28,203 bases of DNA from an uncultured bacterium (GCA_905214345.1 CAJMLV010000035.1:1-28203); one strand, 5' to 3'; shown: positions 1 through 7,991, numbered from the stretch's first letter. Translations and numbers: made by a program. Notes: generated from the sequence alone by a model not told the origin.

Positions 1-53
1 CCGCTGACCCTCTGCTTGTAAGGCAGATGCTCTCCCAGCTGAGCTAAACTCCC
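1..53 (-). tRNA. tRNA-Val (anticodon TAC), partial at window edge
   Basis: Read on the minus strand, this stretch starts with GGGAGTTTAGCTC, continues through a D arm, and has an anticodon stem TCTGC/GCAGA around the loop CTTACAA, which gives anticodon TAC (valine). The T arm is cut by the window edge, so the 3' end is missing. Only four bases separate it from the CCA end of the tRNA-Gly gene upstream, so the two are almost certainly cut from one transcript. Confidence 0.93.
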
Positions 54-57
54 TTAA

Positions 58-133
58 TGGAGCGGCTGACGAGGCTCGAACTCGCTACCTCCACCTTGGC
101 AAGGTGGCGCTCTACCAGATGAGCTACAGCCGC
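58..133 (-). tRNA. tRNA-Gly (anticodon GCC)
   Basis: The complete cloverleaf reads leftwards. The acceptor stem GCGGCTG pairs with CAGCCGC. The anticodon stem CCACC/GGTGG encloses TTGCCAA, giving anticodon GCC, and the T arm contains GTTCGAGCC. The terminal CCA is encoded (58-60). It is the first gene of a tRNA pair driven by the promoter at 201-229. Confidence 0.96.
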
Positions 134-200
134 ATAATGGAGAGTTTAGCTTGCTTCGCTTTCTTTCAGCTTGTCGTGCTCTCTCCGGGCGACGAATGTT

Positions 201-229
201 ATTCTACTGCATTATCCTCCAAAAGTCAA
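201..229 (-). promoter_or_regulatory. Sigma-A promoter of the tRNA-Gly/tRNA-Val operon
   Basis: On the minus strand TTGACT (224-229) and TAGAAT (201-206) are separated by exactly 17 bases. Initiation near 194 would leave a leader of about 60 bases before tRNA-Gly. Confidence 0.85.
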
Positions 230-239
230 GGGTTTTTTT

Positions 240-260
240 GAATTTTTTTCAAAAAAATTC
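240..260. terminator. Perfect A/T inverted repeat at the hslO stop codon
   Basis: GAATTTTTTT and AAAAAAATTC form a perfect 10-bp inverted repeat around a single central base, overlapping the hslO stop codon. It is the only terminator candidate after the hslO operon. The stem is nearly all A/T and so weak, and leak-through into the tRNA pair is plausible. Confidence 0.4.
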
Positions 261-1158
261 AGTCATTTTTGTTTTCGTCGTTGTCAGGCCAATTTTTCAG
301 TATTTCATTGAGGTCCACACGGTAGGTTTTATCGCAAAATTGGCAGTGAACCTCCGCAACAGGATCTTCGTTGCGCAAATTTTCTACTTCTTTTTTTCCG
401 AGGCTTTTCAGCATACGGCGCACCCGTTCCTCACTGCAGTCGCAGCGGTACTCCACAAAGCTGGTATCCAGCACTTCGGGCGCAAAGGTATCCAGGGCCA
501 TGTCCAGCATATCCTTCACCGTCTTGCCCTGCTCCATCATAGAAGTAACGCTGGGCATGGCGGCAATATTCTTCTCCAGCTGCACGATCTCGCTTTCCAG
601 CGCGCCGGGCAGCAGCTGCACGATAAAGCCGCCGGCACAGCGCACACTCAGGTCCTCGTTCACCAGGACCCCCAGAGCGCAGACCGTCGGGGTCTGTTCA
701 CTGATGGCAAAGTAGCGGGTCACATCCTCGGCAATTTCGCCGGAGACCAGGGGCACCTGCCCAATATACGGCTCACGCAGCCCCAGGTCGCGGATGACAT
801 CCAGGGTGCCGTCGTGGCCCACAGCGCCGCCTACGTCCAGGTGACCGTCCTCACGGGGAGGCAGTTCCACCACGGGATTCTGCACGTATCCTTTCAGGTG
901 ACCGTCACCGTCCACCACGGCCATCAGACGGCCTGCAGGGCCGCCGCCCTTGATCTGCAGGGTCATGGAGTCGGTACGGCTCTTGAGCATGGCACCCATC
1001 ATGGCAGCCGCGGTCAGCAGCCGCCCCAACGCAGCCGTGGTGACGGCGCTGGTCTTGTGTACCCGCTCCATTTCACGAACAATATCGGTGGAATCCACCC
1101 CGTAAAACACAATGCCGCCGTTTTCGGAAATACCGCGCAGCAGATTATCCTGAGCCAT
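259..1158 (-). CDS. hslO: Hsp33 redox-regulated holdase chaperone
   Basis: Hsp33 is a cytoplasmic chaperone switched on by oxidative unfolding. The 299-residue protein has the family's usual length and architecture: an N-terminal holdase domain and a C-terminal zinc switch. The four switch cysteines are visible as CDC (C239, C241) and CQFC (C272, C275), the CxC...CxxC pattern of the family. The start is supported by AGGAG about nine bases upstream. The gene begins three bases after the stop of the methyltransferase gene and is the last protein gene of the operon that starts with the lipid kinase and lon. Sharing an operon with Lon protease fits a protein quality-control role. The C-terminal tail is rich in Asp and Asn. 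Confidence 0.96.
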   Translation of the reverse strand: MAQDNLLRGISENGGIVFYGVDSTDIVREMERVHKTSAVTTAALGRLLTAAAMMGAMLKSRTDSMTLQIKGGGPAGRLMAVVDGDGHLKGYVQNPVVELPPREDGHLDVGGAVGHDGTLDVIRDLGLREPYIGQVPLVSGEIAEDVTRYFAISEQTPTVCALGVLVNEDLSVRCAGGFIVQLLPGALESEIVQLEKNIAAMPSVTSMMEQGKTVKDMLDMALDTFAPEVLDTSFVEYRCDCSEERVRRMLKSLGKKEVENLRNEDPVAEVHCQFCDKTYRVDLNEILKNWPDNDENKND

Positions 1159-1161
1159 AGT

Positions 1162-1920
1162 TTACTTCTCCTCTTGTGTATAGCGTTTGACAGCCGTGAT
1201 GATCCAGCGCTGGCTGTCCGGGCGCACAGGACCGAAATCCTCGCCGTCGGCCACACGGGCCACCGTAAAGCCGTATTTGTCCAGCAGAGCCTCCACGGTG
1301 GGCAGCGGATAGCTGTACTCGCAGAAGTCCTCCTGCCAGTCCTCCCCTGTCTCCTTATCGTGGATACGGATGCAGATGTCCACACGGCCGCTGTCCTTAT
1401 GGTAATGGTTGGTCCAATGGCACACGGCGTCCTCGGCGTCCAAGTCAAAGGTCTGTTCCGCCAGAACTTCCGCATGCTTGTAGGGCGTGTTCAGGTCAAA
1501 GAGGAACACGCCGTCCTTCTCCATAAAGAACGCCGCGTTCGCAATGGCCTTTTCAAAGTTTTCCAGCGGGCCGATGTGGTTGTAGGTGTCAAAGGTGGAC
1601 ACCGCCGCACGGATGGTCCCGTACAGGTCCAGATGCAGCAGGTCCTGCTTCAGCAGCAGAACACGGCCCGTCATGCCCAGTTCGTCCGCTTTTTCCCGCA
1701 GGACGCTGAGCATCTCTTCCGACCGGTCAATGCCGATCACATCATACCCGGCCTGGGAGAGCATCAGGGTCAGTTCCCCGGTGCCGCAGCCAAGGTCGGC
1801 CAGCAGCCCGTCCTTTACGCCGTGGGCTGCCAGTTCCGAAACAACATACTGAAACAAGGCGTCGTAATCCGCCGCCTCGTTCAGTTCATCATAGAAATAA
1901 GCAAATTCGTTATACGCCAT
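1162..1920 (-). CDS. Class I SAM-dependent methyltransferase
   Basis: The 252-residue protein starts MAYNEFAYFYDEL and carries the SAM-binding glycine loop DLGCGTGEL at residues 42-50, followed by an acidic residue (IGID) at the end of the second strand. This is the classic class I (Rossmann-type) methyltransferase layout. The N-terminal YFYDEL motif is typical of small Firmicutes methyltransferases encoded near hslO or rsfS, whose substrates are generally unknown. The start at 1920 was chosen because GGAGG lies upstream and because homologues begin with this motif; a longer in-frame version would run far into ysxC. The gene overlaps the ysxC stop by 11 bases, so translation is probably coupled. 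The substrate cannot be told from sequence. Confidence 0.88.
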   Translation of the reverse strand: MAYNEFAYFYDELNEAADYDALFQYVVSELAAHGVKDGLLADLGCGTGELTLMLSQAGYDVIGIDRSEEMLSVLREKADELGMTGRVLLLKQDLLHLDLYGTIRAAVSTFDTYNHIGPLENFEKAIANAAFFMEKDGVFLFDLNTPYKHAEVLAEQTFDLDAEDAVCHWTNHYHKDSGRVDICIRIHDKETGEDWQEDFCEYSYPLPTVEALLDKYGFTVARVADGEDFGPVRPDSQRWIITAVKRYTQEEK

Positions 1921-2509
1921 CCTCGCCGGCCTCCAGCATTGCGTCCAGACAGGCCCGCACATCCTCTACGCCGGTGCCCTTTTCGGCACTGGTGAGGAAG
2001 ACACGACGGCAGCCGTATTCGGCGCAGATCTGCTCAAACCGGGCCTGACAGGGTGCCAGTTCCGATTTTTTGAGCTTATCCGCCTTGGTCAGCACCACCA
2101 CAAAGGGGATGCCGTGATAGCGCAGGTATTCCAGCATCTGACGGTCATCGGCGCTGGGGTCATGGCGGCAGTCCAGCAGCTGCACCAGCAGCTTCAGCGG
2201 ACGTCCGGCCTCAAAATAGCCGTTGATGAGCTCGTCCCAGCGGGCACGCTCGGCATTGGACACCTTGGCAAAACCGTAGCCGGGCAGATCCACAAAATAC
2301 GAGGTATCCACCCGATAGAAGTTGATGGTGGCCGTTTTGCCGGGCGTGGCGCTGACACGGGCCAGATTCTTGCGGTTGCACAGCTTGTTGATCAGGCTGG
2401 ACTTGCCCACATTGGAACGGCCGGAAAAGGCAAATTCCGGGCGGTCGGCCACGGGCAGCTGGCTGGAAATACCATAGGAAGCCTGAAATTCACTGCGATT
2501 GTAATTCAT
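1910..2509 (-). CDS. ysxC: Ribosome-biogenesis GTPase YsxC/EngB
   Basis: YsxC (EngB, YihA) is an essential GTPase that acts in assembly of the large ribosomal subunit. The 199-residue protein shows every G motif: G1 GRSNVGKSS (from residue 30), a G2-region SATPGKT, G3 DLPGYGFAKV, G4 TKADK and G5 near TSAEKG. The short pre-G1 segment and overall length match the family. It starts 13 bases after the lon stop. The lon-ysxC order is a well-known conserved neighbourhood in Firmicutes, which supports both calls. Confidence 0.97.
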   Translation of the reverse strand: MNYNRSEFQASYGISSQLPVADRPEFAFSGRSNVGKSSLINKLCNRKNLARVSATPGKTATINFYRVDTSYFVDLPGYGFAKVSNAERARWDELINGYFEAGRPLKLLVQLLDCRHDPSADDRQMLEYLRYHGIPFVVVLTKADKLKKSELAPCQARFEQICAEYGCRRVFLTSAEKGTGVEDVRACLDAMLEAGEDGV

Positions 2510-2522
2510 ACCCTGCGCTCCT

Positions 2523-4970
2523 TTACATCACGGTCGCCGGCTCTTTGGCCGCCGAGGTATCGGTGGCAATGAGCTGGGTGGCAGGAGGCACGGTAACAGA
2601 GGCCCGGGGCGTGGCTGCCGCGGGACGAATCAGCGCCGCTTTCAGCACCTGGGACAGATCCCCCACCGGCACGAAACGGATATTCTTCTTGACTTCTTCA
2701 TCCACCTCATACAGGTCGGATTCATTATCCTTGGGGATCAGCACGGTGGAAATACCTTCCCGGTAAGCCGCCATACTCTTTTCCTTCAGACCGCCGATGG
2801 CCAGCACGCTGCCGTGCAGGGTGATCTCACCGGTCATGGCCAGGTTATGGCGTACCGGCAGCCCGGACAGCGCCGAAATCAGGGCGGTGGTCAGGGTCAC
2901 ACCGGCAGAGGGGCCATCCTTGGGCACGGCTCCCTCGGGCGCATGGATGTGCAGGTCCACATCCTTGAAGGCATCCGCCGCGATACCGTATTCCTGGGCA
3001 TGGACCCGGGCATAGGTCACCGCCAGACGGGCGCTCTCTTTCATTACATCGCCCAGACTGCCGGTCAGTTCGATCTTGCCGGAACCGTTGGGAATGACAC
3101 TCACTTCCACCGGGAGCATCTCGCCGCCGATGCTGGTCCAGGCCAGACCGTTGGCAATGCCCACGGCATCGCTGCGGGAGATAAAGGTAGGCTTGACCCG
3201 CTCGGGACCCAGCAGATTTTTCAGCATGGGTGCAGTAACGCTCATGCGTTCAGCCTCGCCGGAAGCGATTTTCAGGGCGCACTTGCGCAGCACGGCCGTG
3301 ATGGTACGTTCCAGGCTGCGGACCCCCGCCTCCCGGGTATAGCTGTCGATGATGGCGTTGATGGCCCCGGTGGTCAGGGTCACCCGACCGGTCAGGCCGT
3401 TGTTCTTCAGCTGCTTGGGAATCAGATGCCGCTTGGCAATGTTATACTTCTCCACCCGGGTATAGCTGGAAAGCTCAATCACATCCATACGGTCCAGCAG
3501 CGGGCCGGGAATGGTGGAGGCATCGTTGGCGGTGGTAATGAACAGAACATCACTCAGATCAAAGGGAACATCCAGGAAATTGTCCTTGAAGGTACGGTTC
3601 TGTTCGGGGTCCAGCACTTCCAGCAGGGCGCTGGCCGGGTCGCCCCGGTAATCCCCTGCCAGCTTGTCGATCTCATCCAGCAGAATGACCGGGTTGGCGG
3701 ACTTTGCGGTGATCATGGCGTTGATGATGCGTCCGGGCATGGCGCCGATGTATGTACGGCGATGGCCGCGGATCTCGGCTTCGTCATGCACGCCGCCCAG
3801 GCTCATGCGGGCAAACTGCCGGCCCATGCAGGAAGCAATAGAACGGGCAATGGAGGTTTTACCCACGCCCGGAGGGCCCACCAGGCAGATGATCTGGCCC
3901 TTGACCTCGGTGTTCAGTTTGCGCACCGCCAGCAGTTCCAGGATGCGCTCCTTGACCTTGCGCAGGCCGTAGTGGTCCTTGTCCAGCACACGGCGGGCAT
4001 GGCCCTGGTCGTAGTCATCCTTGGTAAAGGTATGCCAAGGCAGCGCCAGACAGGTATCCAGATACCCGCGGATGACGCTGATCTCCGCCGCGTTGCCCTG
4101 CATGCGGGCCAGGCGGTCACATTCCTTCAGCAGCTTTTCTTCGCTCTCCTGCTCCAGATGCAGCGCACGGATCTTCTCGCGGTAGGTCTCGGCTTCGGCG
4201 CGGGTATCCTCGCTGTCGCCCAGTTCCTCGCTGATGATGTGCATCTGCTCCCGCAGGTAATAATCCCTCTGGCTCTTGTCCATCTGGATGTTGACCTTGT
4301 CGTCAATGTCCTTTTCGATGGACAGAATGTCACATTCCTGGTGCAGCAGGATCAACAGCTTTTCCAGGCGGCCCAGCAGGGTGGACTCATTCAGGATGGC
4401 CTGCTTGTCCTCATATTTGAACAGCAGGTTGGCGGGCATGTACTCGCTGAGATACAGCGGGCTGTCCGACGAAACGATGTTGTAGACGATGTCCTTGGAG
4501 ATTTGGGGGCTGTAAGAAAGGTACTCCTCAAAGCAATCCTTCAGACTGCGCACCAGCGCTTCGGTCTGGTTGCGCTTGTCGGCGGGAATCCCCCGCACCG
4601 GCGCAGTGCGCACCTCGGCCATGAGATACTGGCCGGAGCCATCCAGAGAAAGCAGCTTGGCGCGGGTCTTGCCCTCCACCAGCACCTTCACCAGTTCGTC
4701 GGAAACACGCAGCACCTGCTTGATCTCGGCAATGACGCCATAGGCGTACAGATCAGCGGCGGTGGGTTCTTCGGTATCGGTCTCCTTCTGGGCCACCAGG
4801 AAGATGCTGCTGTTGCCGTGCATGGCAGCTTCAATGGCGGCAATGGACTTGGCACGGCCCACCTCAAAATGAATGATGTTGTTGGGGAACACCACCAGAC
4901 CACGCAGGGCAATGGCAGGCAGATGCACCACATTGTGGGTCACTTTGATCTTGACCTTCTGTTCAGACAT
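2523..4970 (-). CDS. lon: ATP-dependent protease Lon (LonA type)
   Basis: Lon is a cytoplasmic AAA+ serine protease that degrades damaged and regulatory proteins. The 815-residue protein has the LonA domain order: an N-terminal substrate-recognition domain (about 10-210), a coiled linker, an AAA+ module with Walker A GPPGVGKT (365-372) and Walker B LLDEID (430-435), then the protease domain. The catalytic dyad is visible as S688 in KDGPSAG and K731 in GLKEK, 43 residues apart as in E. coli Lon. The start at 4970 has GGGAGG eight bases upstream and overlaps the lipid kinase stop by eight bases (ATGTCTGA), so the two are probably translationally coupled. After the usual end near residue 780 there is an Ala/Thr/Pro-rich tail of about 35 residues. 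I saw no CIRCE-type operator. Confidence 0.98.
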   Translation of the reverse strand: MSEQKVKIKVTHNVVHLPAIALRGLVVFPNNIIHFEVGRAKSIAAIEAAMHGNSSIFLVAQKETDTEEPTAADLYAYGVIAEIKQVLRVSDELVKVLVEGKTRAKLLSLDGSGQYLMAEVRTAPVRGIPADKRNQTEALVRSLKDCFEEYLSYSPQISKDIVYNIVSSDSPLYLSEYMPANLLFKYEDKQAILNESTLLGRLEKLLILLHQECDILSIEKDIDDKVNIQMDKSQRDYYLREQMHIISEELGDSEDTRAEAETYREKIRALHLEQESEEKLLKECDRLARMQGNAAEISVIRGYLDTCLALPWHTFTKDDYDQGHARRVLDKDHYGLRKVKERILELLAVRKLNTEVKGQIICLVGPPGVGKTSIARSIASCMGRQFARMSLGGVHDEAEIRGHRRTYIGAMPGRIINAMITAKSANPVILLDEIDKLAGDYRGDPASALLEVLDPEQNRTFKDNFLDVPFDLSDVLFITTANDASTIPGPLLDRMDVIELSSYTRVEKYNIAKRHLIPKQLKNNGLTGRVTLTTGAINAIIDSYTREAGVRSLERTITAVLRKCALKIASGEAERMSVTAPMLKNLLGPERVKPTFISRSDAVGIANGLAWTSIGGEMLPVEVSVIPNGSGKIELTGSLGDVMKESARLAVTYARVHAQEYGIAADAFKDVDLHIHAPEGAVPKDGPSAGVTLTTALISALSGLPVRHNLAMTGEITLHGSVLAIGGLKEKSMAAYREGISTVLIPKDNESDLYEVDEEVKKNIRFVPVGDLSQVLKAALIRPAAATPRASVTVPPATQLIATDTSAAKEPATVM

Positions 4971-5967
4971 TGTTTTCCCTCCCGGGGACAGTGTCCCCTG
5001 CCATGCACGGGTTTTTCCCGGCCAGCACAGTTTGACTTTGCAGGACCGCGGGCGGCAGCAGCAACCGCAGCCGTCCCGGGTCATTTTGTATTTCCAGATA
5101 CCGCACGGGAACACACTCCCCGTCCAGCGTCGCAATGATAGGTCTTGCATCCAGCACATCGATGGTAACGCTGCGGGCGCGGCCAAACCACATCCACCGT
5201 GCCAGCGACGGGATCACCTGCCCATCCGGGCCAAGGTGCTTGCCCTCGCGGTACAACGCCAGCAGCGACGCAATGCGCAGGCGGGACAAAGGCTTGACCA
5301 GCACGATGTCCAGCAGGCCGTCGTCCATCAGGGCGTTGGGCGCGGCGCGGTAACCGCCGCCGTACAGCTGCCCGTTGCAGACCGCCATCAGCATATACGT
5401 GCCGGTATGTTCTTCACCGTCCATCACAATGCGGAGTCTGTGCCCGAAGGGCGAGAACAGTGCCTGCAGAATGGACAGCGAGTACGCCATGGTTCCACCG
5501 CACCCCGGCAGGCGCCGGAATTTGGGGATACCGTAGGCCACCTGGGCGTCCAGACCGGCGGCGCAGATATCCACGCCCACGCCGAGGCTGGTTTTCAGCG
5601 CGTCAGCCCGGACCGGCACAGCCTGCAGCTGCCCCTGTATATCCAGAAAATCTTCCACTCTGCCAAAGTTGCGCACAAAATCGTTGCCGCTGCCGCAGGG
5701 CACACACCCCACCGCCAAGTTCTCGTGCCCGGCGGAAGCCTGCAGCACCTCGTTCAGGGTGCCGTCGCCGCCGCAGGCATATACCGCGATCTGTCGCCCG
5801 TCGGCCGCCAGGCTTTCGGTCAGGCTACGGGCATGCCCTGCGCATGTCGTGCGGTAGATTTCGGGGTCGGCACCGACCTGCGCAGCCGCCCGGCGGATAG
5901 CCGGAACCAGCCATTCGCCGGCATCTTTTTTGCCCGCCACGGGGTTGATGATAAAGACCTGCTGCAA
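4963..5967 (-). CDS. Diacylglycerol/lipid kinase, YegS/DgkB family
   Basis: This is a soluble lipid kinase of the DAGK catalytic family, which phosphorylates diacylglycerol or related lipids with ATP. The 334-residue protein has the expected motifs: an N-terminal INPVAG strand-loop, the nucleotide-binding GGDGTLNE (about 66-73), and PCGSGND (about 90-96). The C-terminal domain contains the usual DGLLD segment. I chose a TTG start at 5967 because AAGGA lies about 10 bases upstream. The in-frame ATG at 6021 has no ribosome-binding site and overlaps the -10 box of the promoter at 6020-6048, so it would not be on that transcript. The gene is first in the operon leading to lon. DgkB of Bacillus is the closest named relative I recognise, but the exact lipid substrate is not fixed by the sequence. 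Confidence 0.88.
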   Translation of the reverse strand: MQQVFIINPVAGKKDAGEWLVPAIRRAAAQVGADPEIYRTTCAGHARSLTESLAADGRQIAVYACGGDGTLNEVLQASAGHENLAVGCVPCGSGNDFVRNFGRVEDFLDIQGQLQAVPVRADALKTSLGVGVDICAAGLDAQVAYGIPKFRRLPGCGGTMAYSLSILQALFSPFGHRLRIVMDGEEHTGTYMLMAVCNGQLYGGGYRAAPNALMDDGLLDIVLVKPLSRLRIASLLALYREGKHLGPDGQVIPSLARWMWFGRARSVTIDVLDARPIIATLDGECVPVRYLEIQNDPGRLRLLLPPAVLQSQTVLAGKNPCMAGDTVPGRENNV

Positions 5968-6019
5968 GCCCGGCACGTCCTTCCGTTGTGGTGTTTTTTT
6001 GCTTGTTATAGAAAAATAC

Positions 6020-6048
6020 ATTGTATATTGTAGCGACTTTTAAGTCAA
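6020..6048 (-). promoter_or_regulatory. Sigma-A promoter of the lipid kinase-lon-ysxC operon
   Basis: On the minus strand TTGACT (6043-6048) and TACAAT (6020-6025) are 17 bases apart. Transcription should begin near 6012, inside the long version of the kinase reading frame, which decides for the downstream TTG start. The site is back to back with the rightward promoter at 6061-6069. Confidence 0.82.
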
Positions 6049-6060
6049 ATAGCAAGCGGA

Positions 6061-6069
6061 TGGTATAAT
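6061..6069 (+). promoter_or_regulatory. Extended -10 promoter of the DUF421 gene
   Basis: TGGTATAAT is a perfect -10 hexamer with the TGn extension. The -35 region is poor. Transcription would start near 6076, giving a leader of about 95 bases before the gene at 6172. An almost identical promoter core precedes the TetR gene at 12801. Confidence 0.6.
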
Positions 6070-6171
6070 ATGTCACAAAACGCACAAAATCTTGAAATAA
6101 AGCCGGTTCCGGCCCGTAACAATGCCTGCCGGGCATCACCGGAAACCATTCTCGGAAAGGACTTTGTGTGT

Positions 6172-6858
6172 ATGCAGATCGCCATGGAAATCGGTCAGGT
6201 CGTTCTCTTCAGTTTTGTGTCCCTTGCCGTCATGTTTGCCACCACCCGCCTGGGCGGCAAACGGCAGATCTCTCAAATGAGTATTTTTGATTATGCCAAC
6301 AGCATCACGGTGGGTTCCATCGCCGCCGAGATGGCCACCAACCTGGAAAGCTGGTACCGCCCTTTTACCGCCCTGCTTGTCTACGGTGCCGTGACCTGGC
6401 TGGTACACTACGGTGCCTGCAAAAGTATGTGGCTGCGCCTCTTGATTGACGGGCGCTCCATTGTGCTGATGAAAAACGGGGCCCTCCGCAAAAAAGAGCT
6501 GGGCCGCGCAGGCATCGACCTGAACGAGTTTTTGGCCCAGACGCGGGTGGCCGGCTACCATGACCTGAACGAACTGGACAGTGCCATTCTGGAAACCAAC
6601 GGCCAGATCAGCTTTCTGCCCCGCAGCCCTTACCGTCCTGCCACCGCCCGGGACGCGGGACAAGCGCCGGAGCCTTCCTCACTATGGTATGACCTGATCC
6701 TGGACGGCAAGATCATGGAAGGCAACCTGAAAGAATGTGGGCGCAGCCTTGCCTGGCTGCAGGATCAGCTGCGCCAAAAGGGCATCGGGCAAACAGGAGA
6801 AGCCTTCTACGCCGCCTGTGACGAGGCCGGCAATTTCTTTGCCAGCCGGGAAGACTGA
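6172..6858 (+). CDS. DUF421 (YetF/YcaP-type) membrane protein
   Basis: The 228-residue protein begins with two or three hydrophobic helices (about residues 5-24, 41-55 and 62-82). A cytoplasmic domain follows with the DUF421 hallmarks: the TTRLGGKRQISQMSIFDY segment after the first helix and the later DLNEFLAQTRVAGYHDLNEL region. Members are small inner-membrane proteins of unclear function, and several Bacillus paralogues are linked to sporulation or germination. GGAAAGG lies 11 bases before the chosen ATG; a GTG six bases earlier is an alternative start. The gene diverges from the lon operon and converges on ylmC with only six bases between stop codons. Confidence 0.85.
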   Translation: MQIAMEIGQVVLFSFVSLAVMFATTRLGGKRQISQMSIFDYANSITVGSIAAEMATNLESWYRPFTALLVYGAVTWLVHYGACKSMWLRLLIDGRSIVLMKNGALRKKELGRAGIDLNEFLAQTRVAGYHDLNELDSAILETNGQISFLPRSPYRPATARDAGQAPEPSSLWYDLILDGKIMEGNLKECGRSLAWLQDQLRQKGIGQTGEAFYAACDEAGNFFASRED

Positions 6859-6864
6859 ATTTTC

Positions 6865-7140
6865 TCATTTGAAGCGGGGACGCCGGGACCGCTGTGCCCC
6901 GGACACCGGCTGCGGAACCTCCACCATGATCACATCGGCGCCGATGCTGCGGATGTCCTGCCAGTTGATCTCCAGGTCATCGTCCCGCCCGAAAAGCCCG
7001 AACCACCGGGGTCTGCCCCGCAGGATCAGCCGCTCGATTTTGGCCGAGTCCGTCTCAAACACCAGGTCATCCACACGGCCCAGATTTTCCCCCGTCTGCA
7101 GCCGGATCACATCCTTTTGGCTCAGCTCGTACAATGTCAT
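6865..7140 (-). CDS. ylmC: YlmC/YmxH-family PRC-barrel sporulation protein
   Basis: The 91-residue protein starts MTLYELSQKDVIRL and has the small beta-rich PRC-barrel pattern: a hydrophobic strand, the G+NLGRVDDL turn, and a second strand ending near IGADVIMVEV. This matches the YlmC/YmxH family, found almost only in endospore formers and often encoded next to sigG. GAGGAGG lies eight bases upstream of the ATG. The C terminus is basic (RSRRPRFK). The molecular function is unknown. Here it is separated from sigG by the oppositely oriented HAD gene. A TATAGT hexamer lies about 25 bases upstream of the start, but I could not find a matching -35 box for any sigma factor. Confidence 0.82.
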   Translation of the reverse strand: MTLYELSQKDVIRLQTGENLGRVDDLVFETDSAKIERLILRGRPRWFGLFGRDDDLEINWQDIRSIGADVIMVEVPQPVSGAQRSRRPRFK

Positions 7141-7186
7141 ACCGCAGCCCTCCTCTCTGAATTTACTATATGCACCGGATTGGGGT

Positions 7187-7215
7187 TTGTTTCTTTGCCC
7201 GTTTGCGTGTATAAT
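7187..7215 (+). promoter_or_regulatory. Sigma-A promoter of the HAD hydrolase gene
   Basis: TTGTTT (7187-7192) and TATAAT (7210-7215) are separated by 17 bases, and the start codon lies 35 bases beyond the -10 box. Confidence 0.72.
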
Positions 7216-7249
7216 AGAATGGCAACATTCCGAGCGGAGGGCTTTAGCT

Positions 7250-7948
7250 ATGTACAAGAACATCATCTTTGATCTGGGCGGGGTCGTCATCAACTTTACC
7301 CCCAAGGATTTTTTGATGGACCGTTTTATGAATAAAAAGGCCGAAGAGATCGTGTATGCACTGACCTTCGGCAGCAAAGAGTGGGAAGATATGGACCGGG
7401 GCGACCTTTCCCGCGGAACGGCAAACCGCATCATGCTGGAAAACGCCGCCCGCTGCGGCCGCACCTTTGAGGTTCAGACGGTCATCGACGAATGGGAAAG
7501 TATCCTGCAGACCAACCAGCGCACCATCAAGACCATGTGCAAGCTGAAACTGGCCGGATACCGCCTGTACTACCTTTCCAACATGGCCGCCGACACTTTT
7601 GAAGAAATCCGCAACCGGGATTTCTTCCCTCTGTTTGACGGCGGCGTGGTCTCCTGTGATGTGCATGTGTGCAAACCAGACCCGCAGATCTACACCCTGC
7701 TCATGCAGAAGTACCACCTGGCCTATGATGAATCCATCTTCATCGACGACAGCAAGCAGAACGCCCAGGCCGCCTATAACCTGGGCATTACCGGCATCCT
7801 GTACAAGAACCACAAGTCCTTTGAGCGAGCACTGCGCCTGTGCAAGGTGGAACTGCCGGATTCCCGCAACATCCGGGACCTGATCCGCGCCAAGAAAAAG
7901 GAACAGATGGAAGCCGAAGCCAAAGCCGCCGAAGCCAACGAATCATGA
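7250..7948 (+). CDS. HAD-superfamily (subclass IA) hydrolase
   Basis: The 232-residue protein has haloacid dehalogenase motifs in order: motif I FDLGGVVIN (residues 7-15), motif II YYLSNM with its serine, a lysine in CKPDPQIY, and motif IV FIDDSKQNAQAA. The GG after the first aspartate and the small helical cap resemble the YihX/epoxide-hydrolase-like group, mostly sugar- or nucleotide-phosphate phosphatases. The second aspartate of the DxD-type motif I is replaced by glycine (DLG), as in many members of this group, so phosphatase activity should not be assumed. The tail is Lys/Glu/Ala-rich. GGAGG lies nine bases before the ATG, and a strong terminator follows. Confidence 0.87.
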   Translation: MYKNIIFDLGGVVINFTPKDFLMDRFMNKKAEEIVYALTFGSKEWEDMDRGDLSRGTANRIMLENAARCGRTFEVQTVIDEWESILQTNQRTIKTMCKLKLAGYRLYYLSNMAADTFEEIRNRDFFPLFDGGVVSCDVHVCKPDPQIYTLLMQKYHLAYDESIFIDDSKQNAQAAYNLGITGILYKNHKSFERALRLCKVELPDSRNIRDLIRAKKKEQMEAEAKAAEANES

Positions 7949-7950
7949 AC

Positions 7951-7991
7951 AAGCGCCCCGCACTTCCCAACCGTGCGGGGCGCTTCTTTTG
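7951..7991. terminator. Strong terminator between the HAD gene and sigG
   Basis: AAGCGCCCCGCAC pairs perfectly with GTGCGGGGCGCTT around a nine-base loop and is followed by CTTTTG on the plus strand. It lies between two convergent genes and may also stop leftward sigG transcripts, though the minus-strand T-tract is poor. Confidence 0.85.

Noticed and set aside
151..1995. Long rightward open frame opposite hslO and the methyltransferase
   Set aside because: It spans two real genes and their junction on the other strand and has no protein-like composition.
2814..5138. Long rightward open frame (774 codons) opposite lon
   Set aside because: It is an antisense shadow of lon with no motif or start signal; Lon is complete on the other strand.
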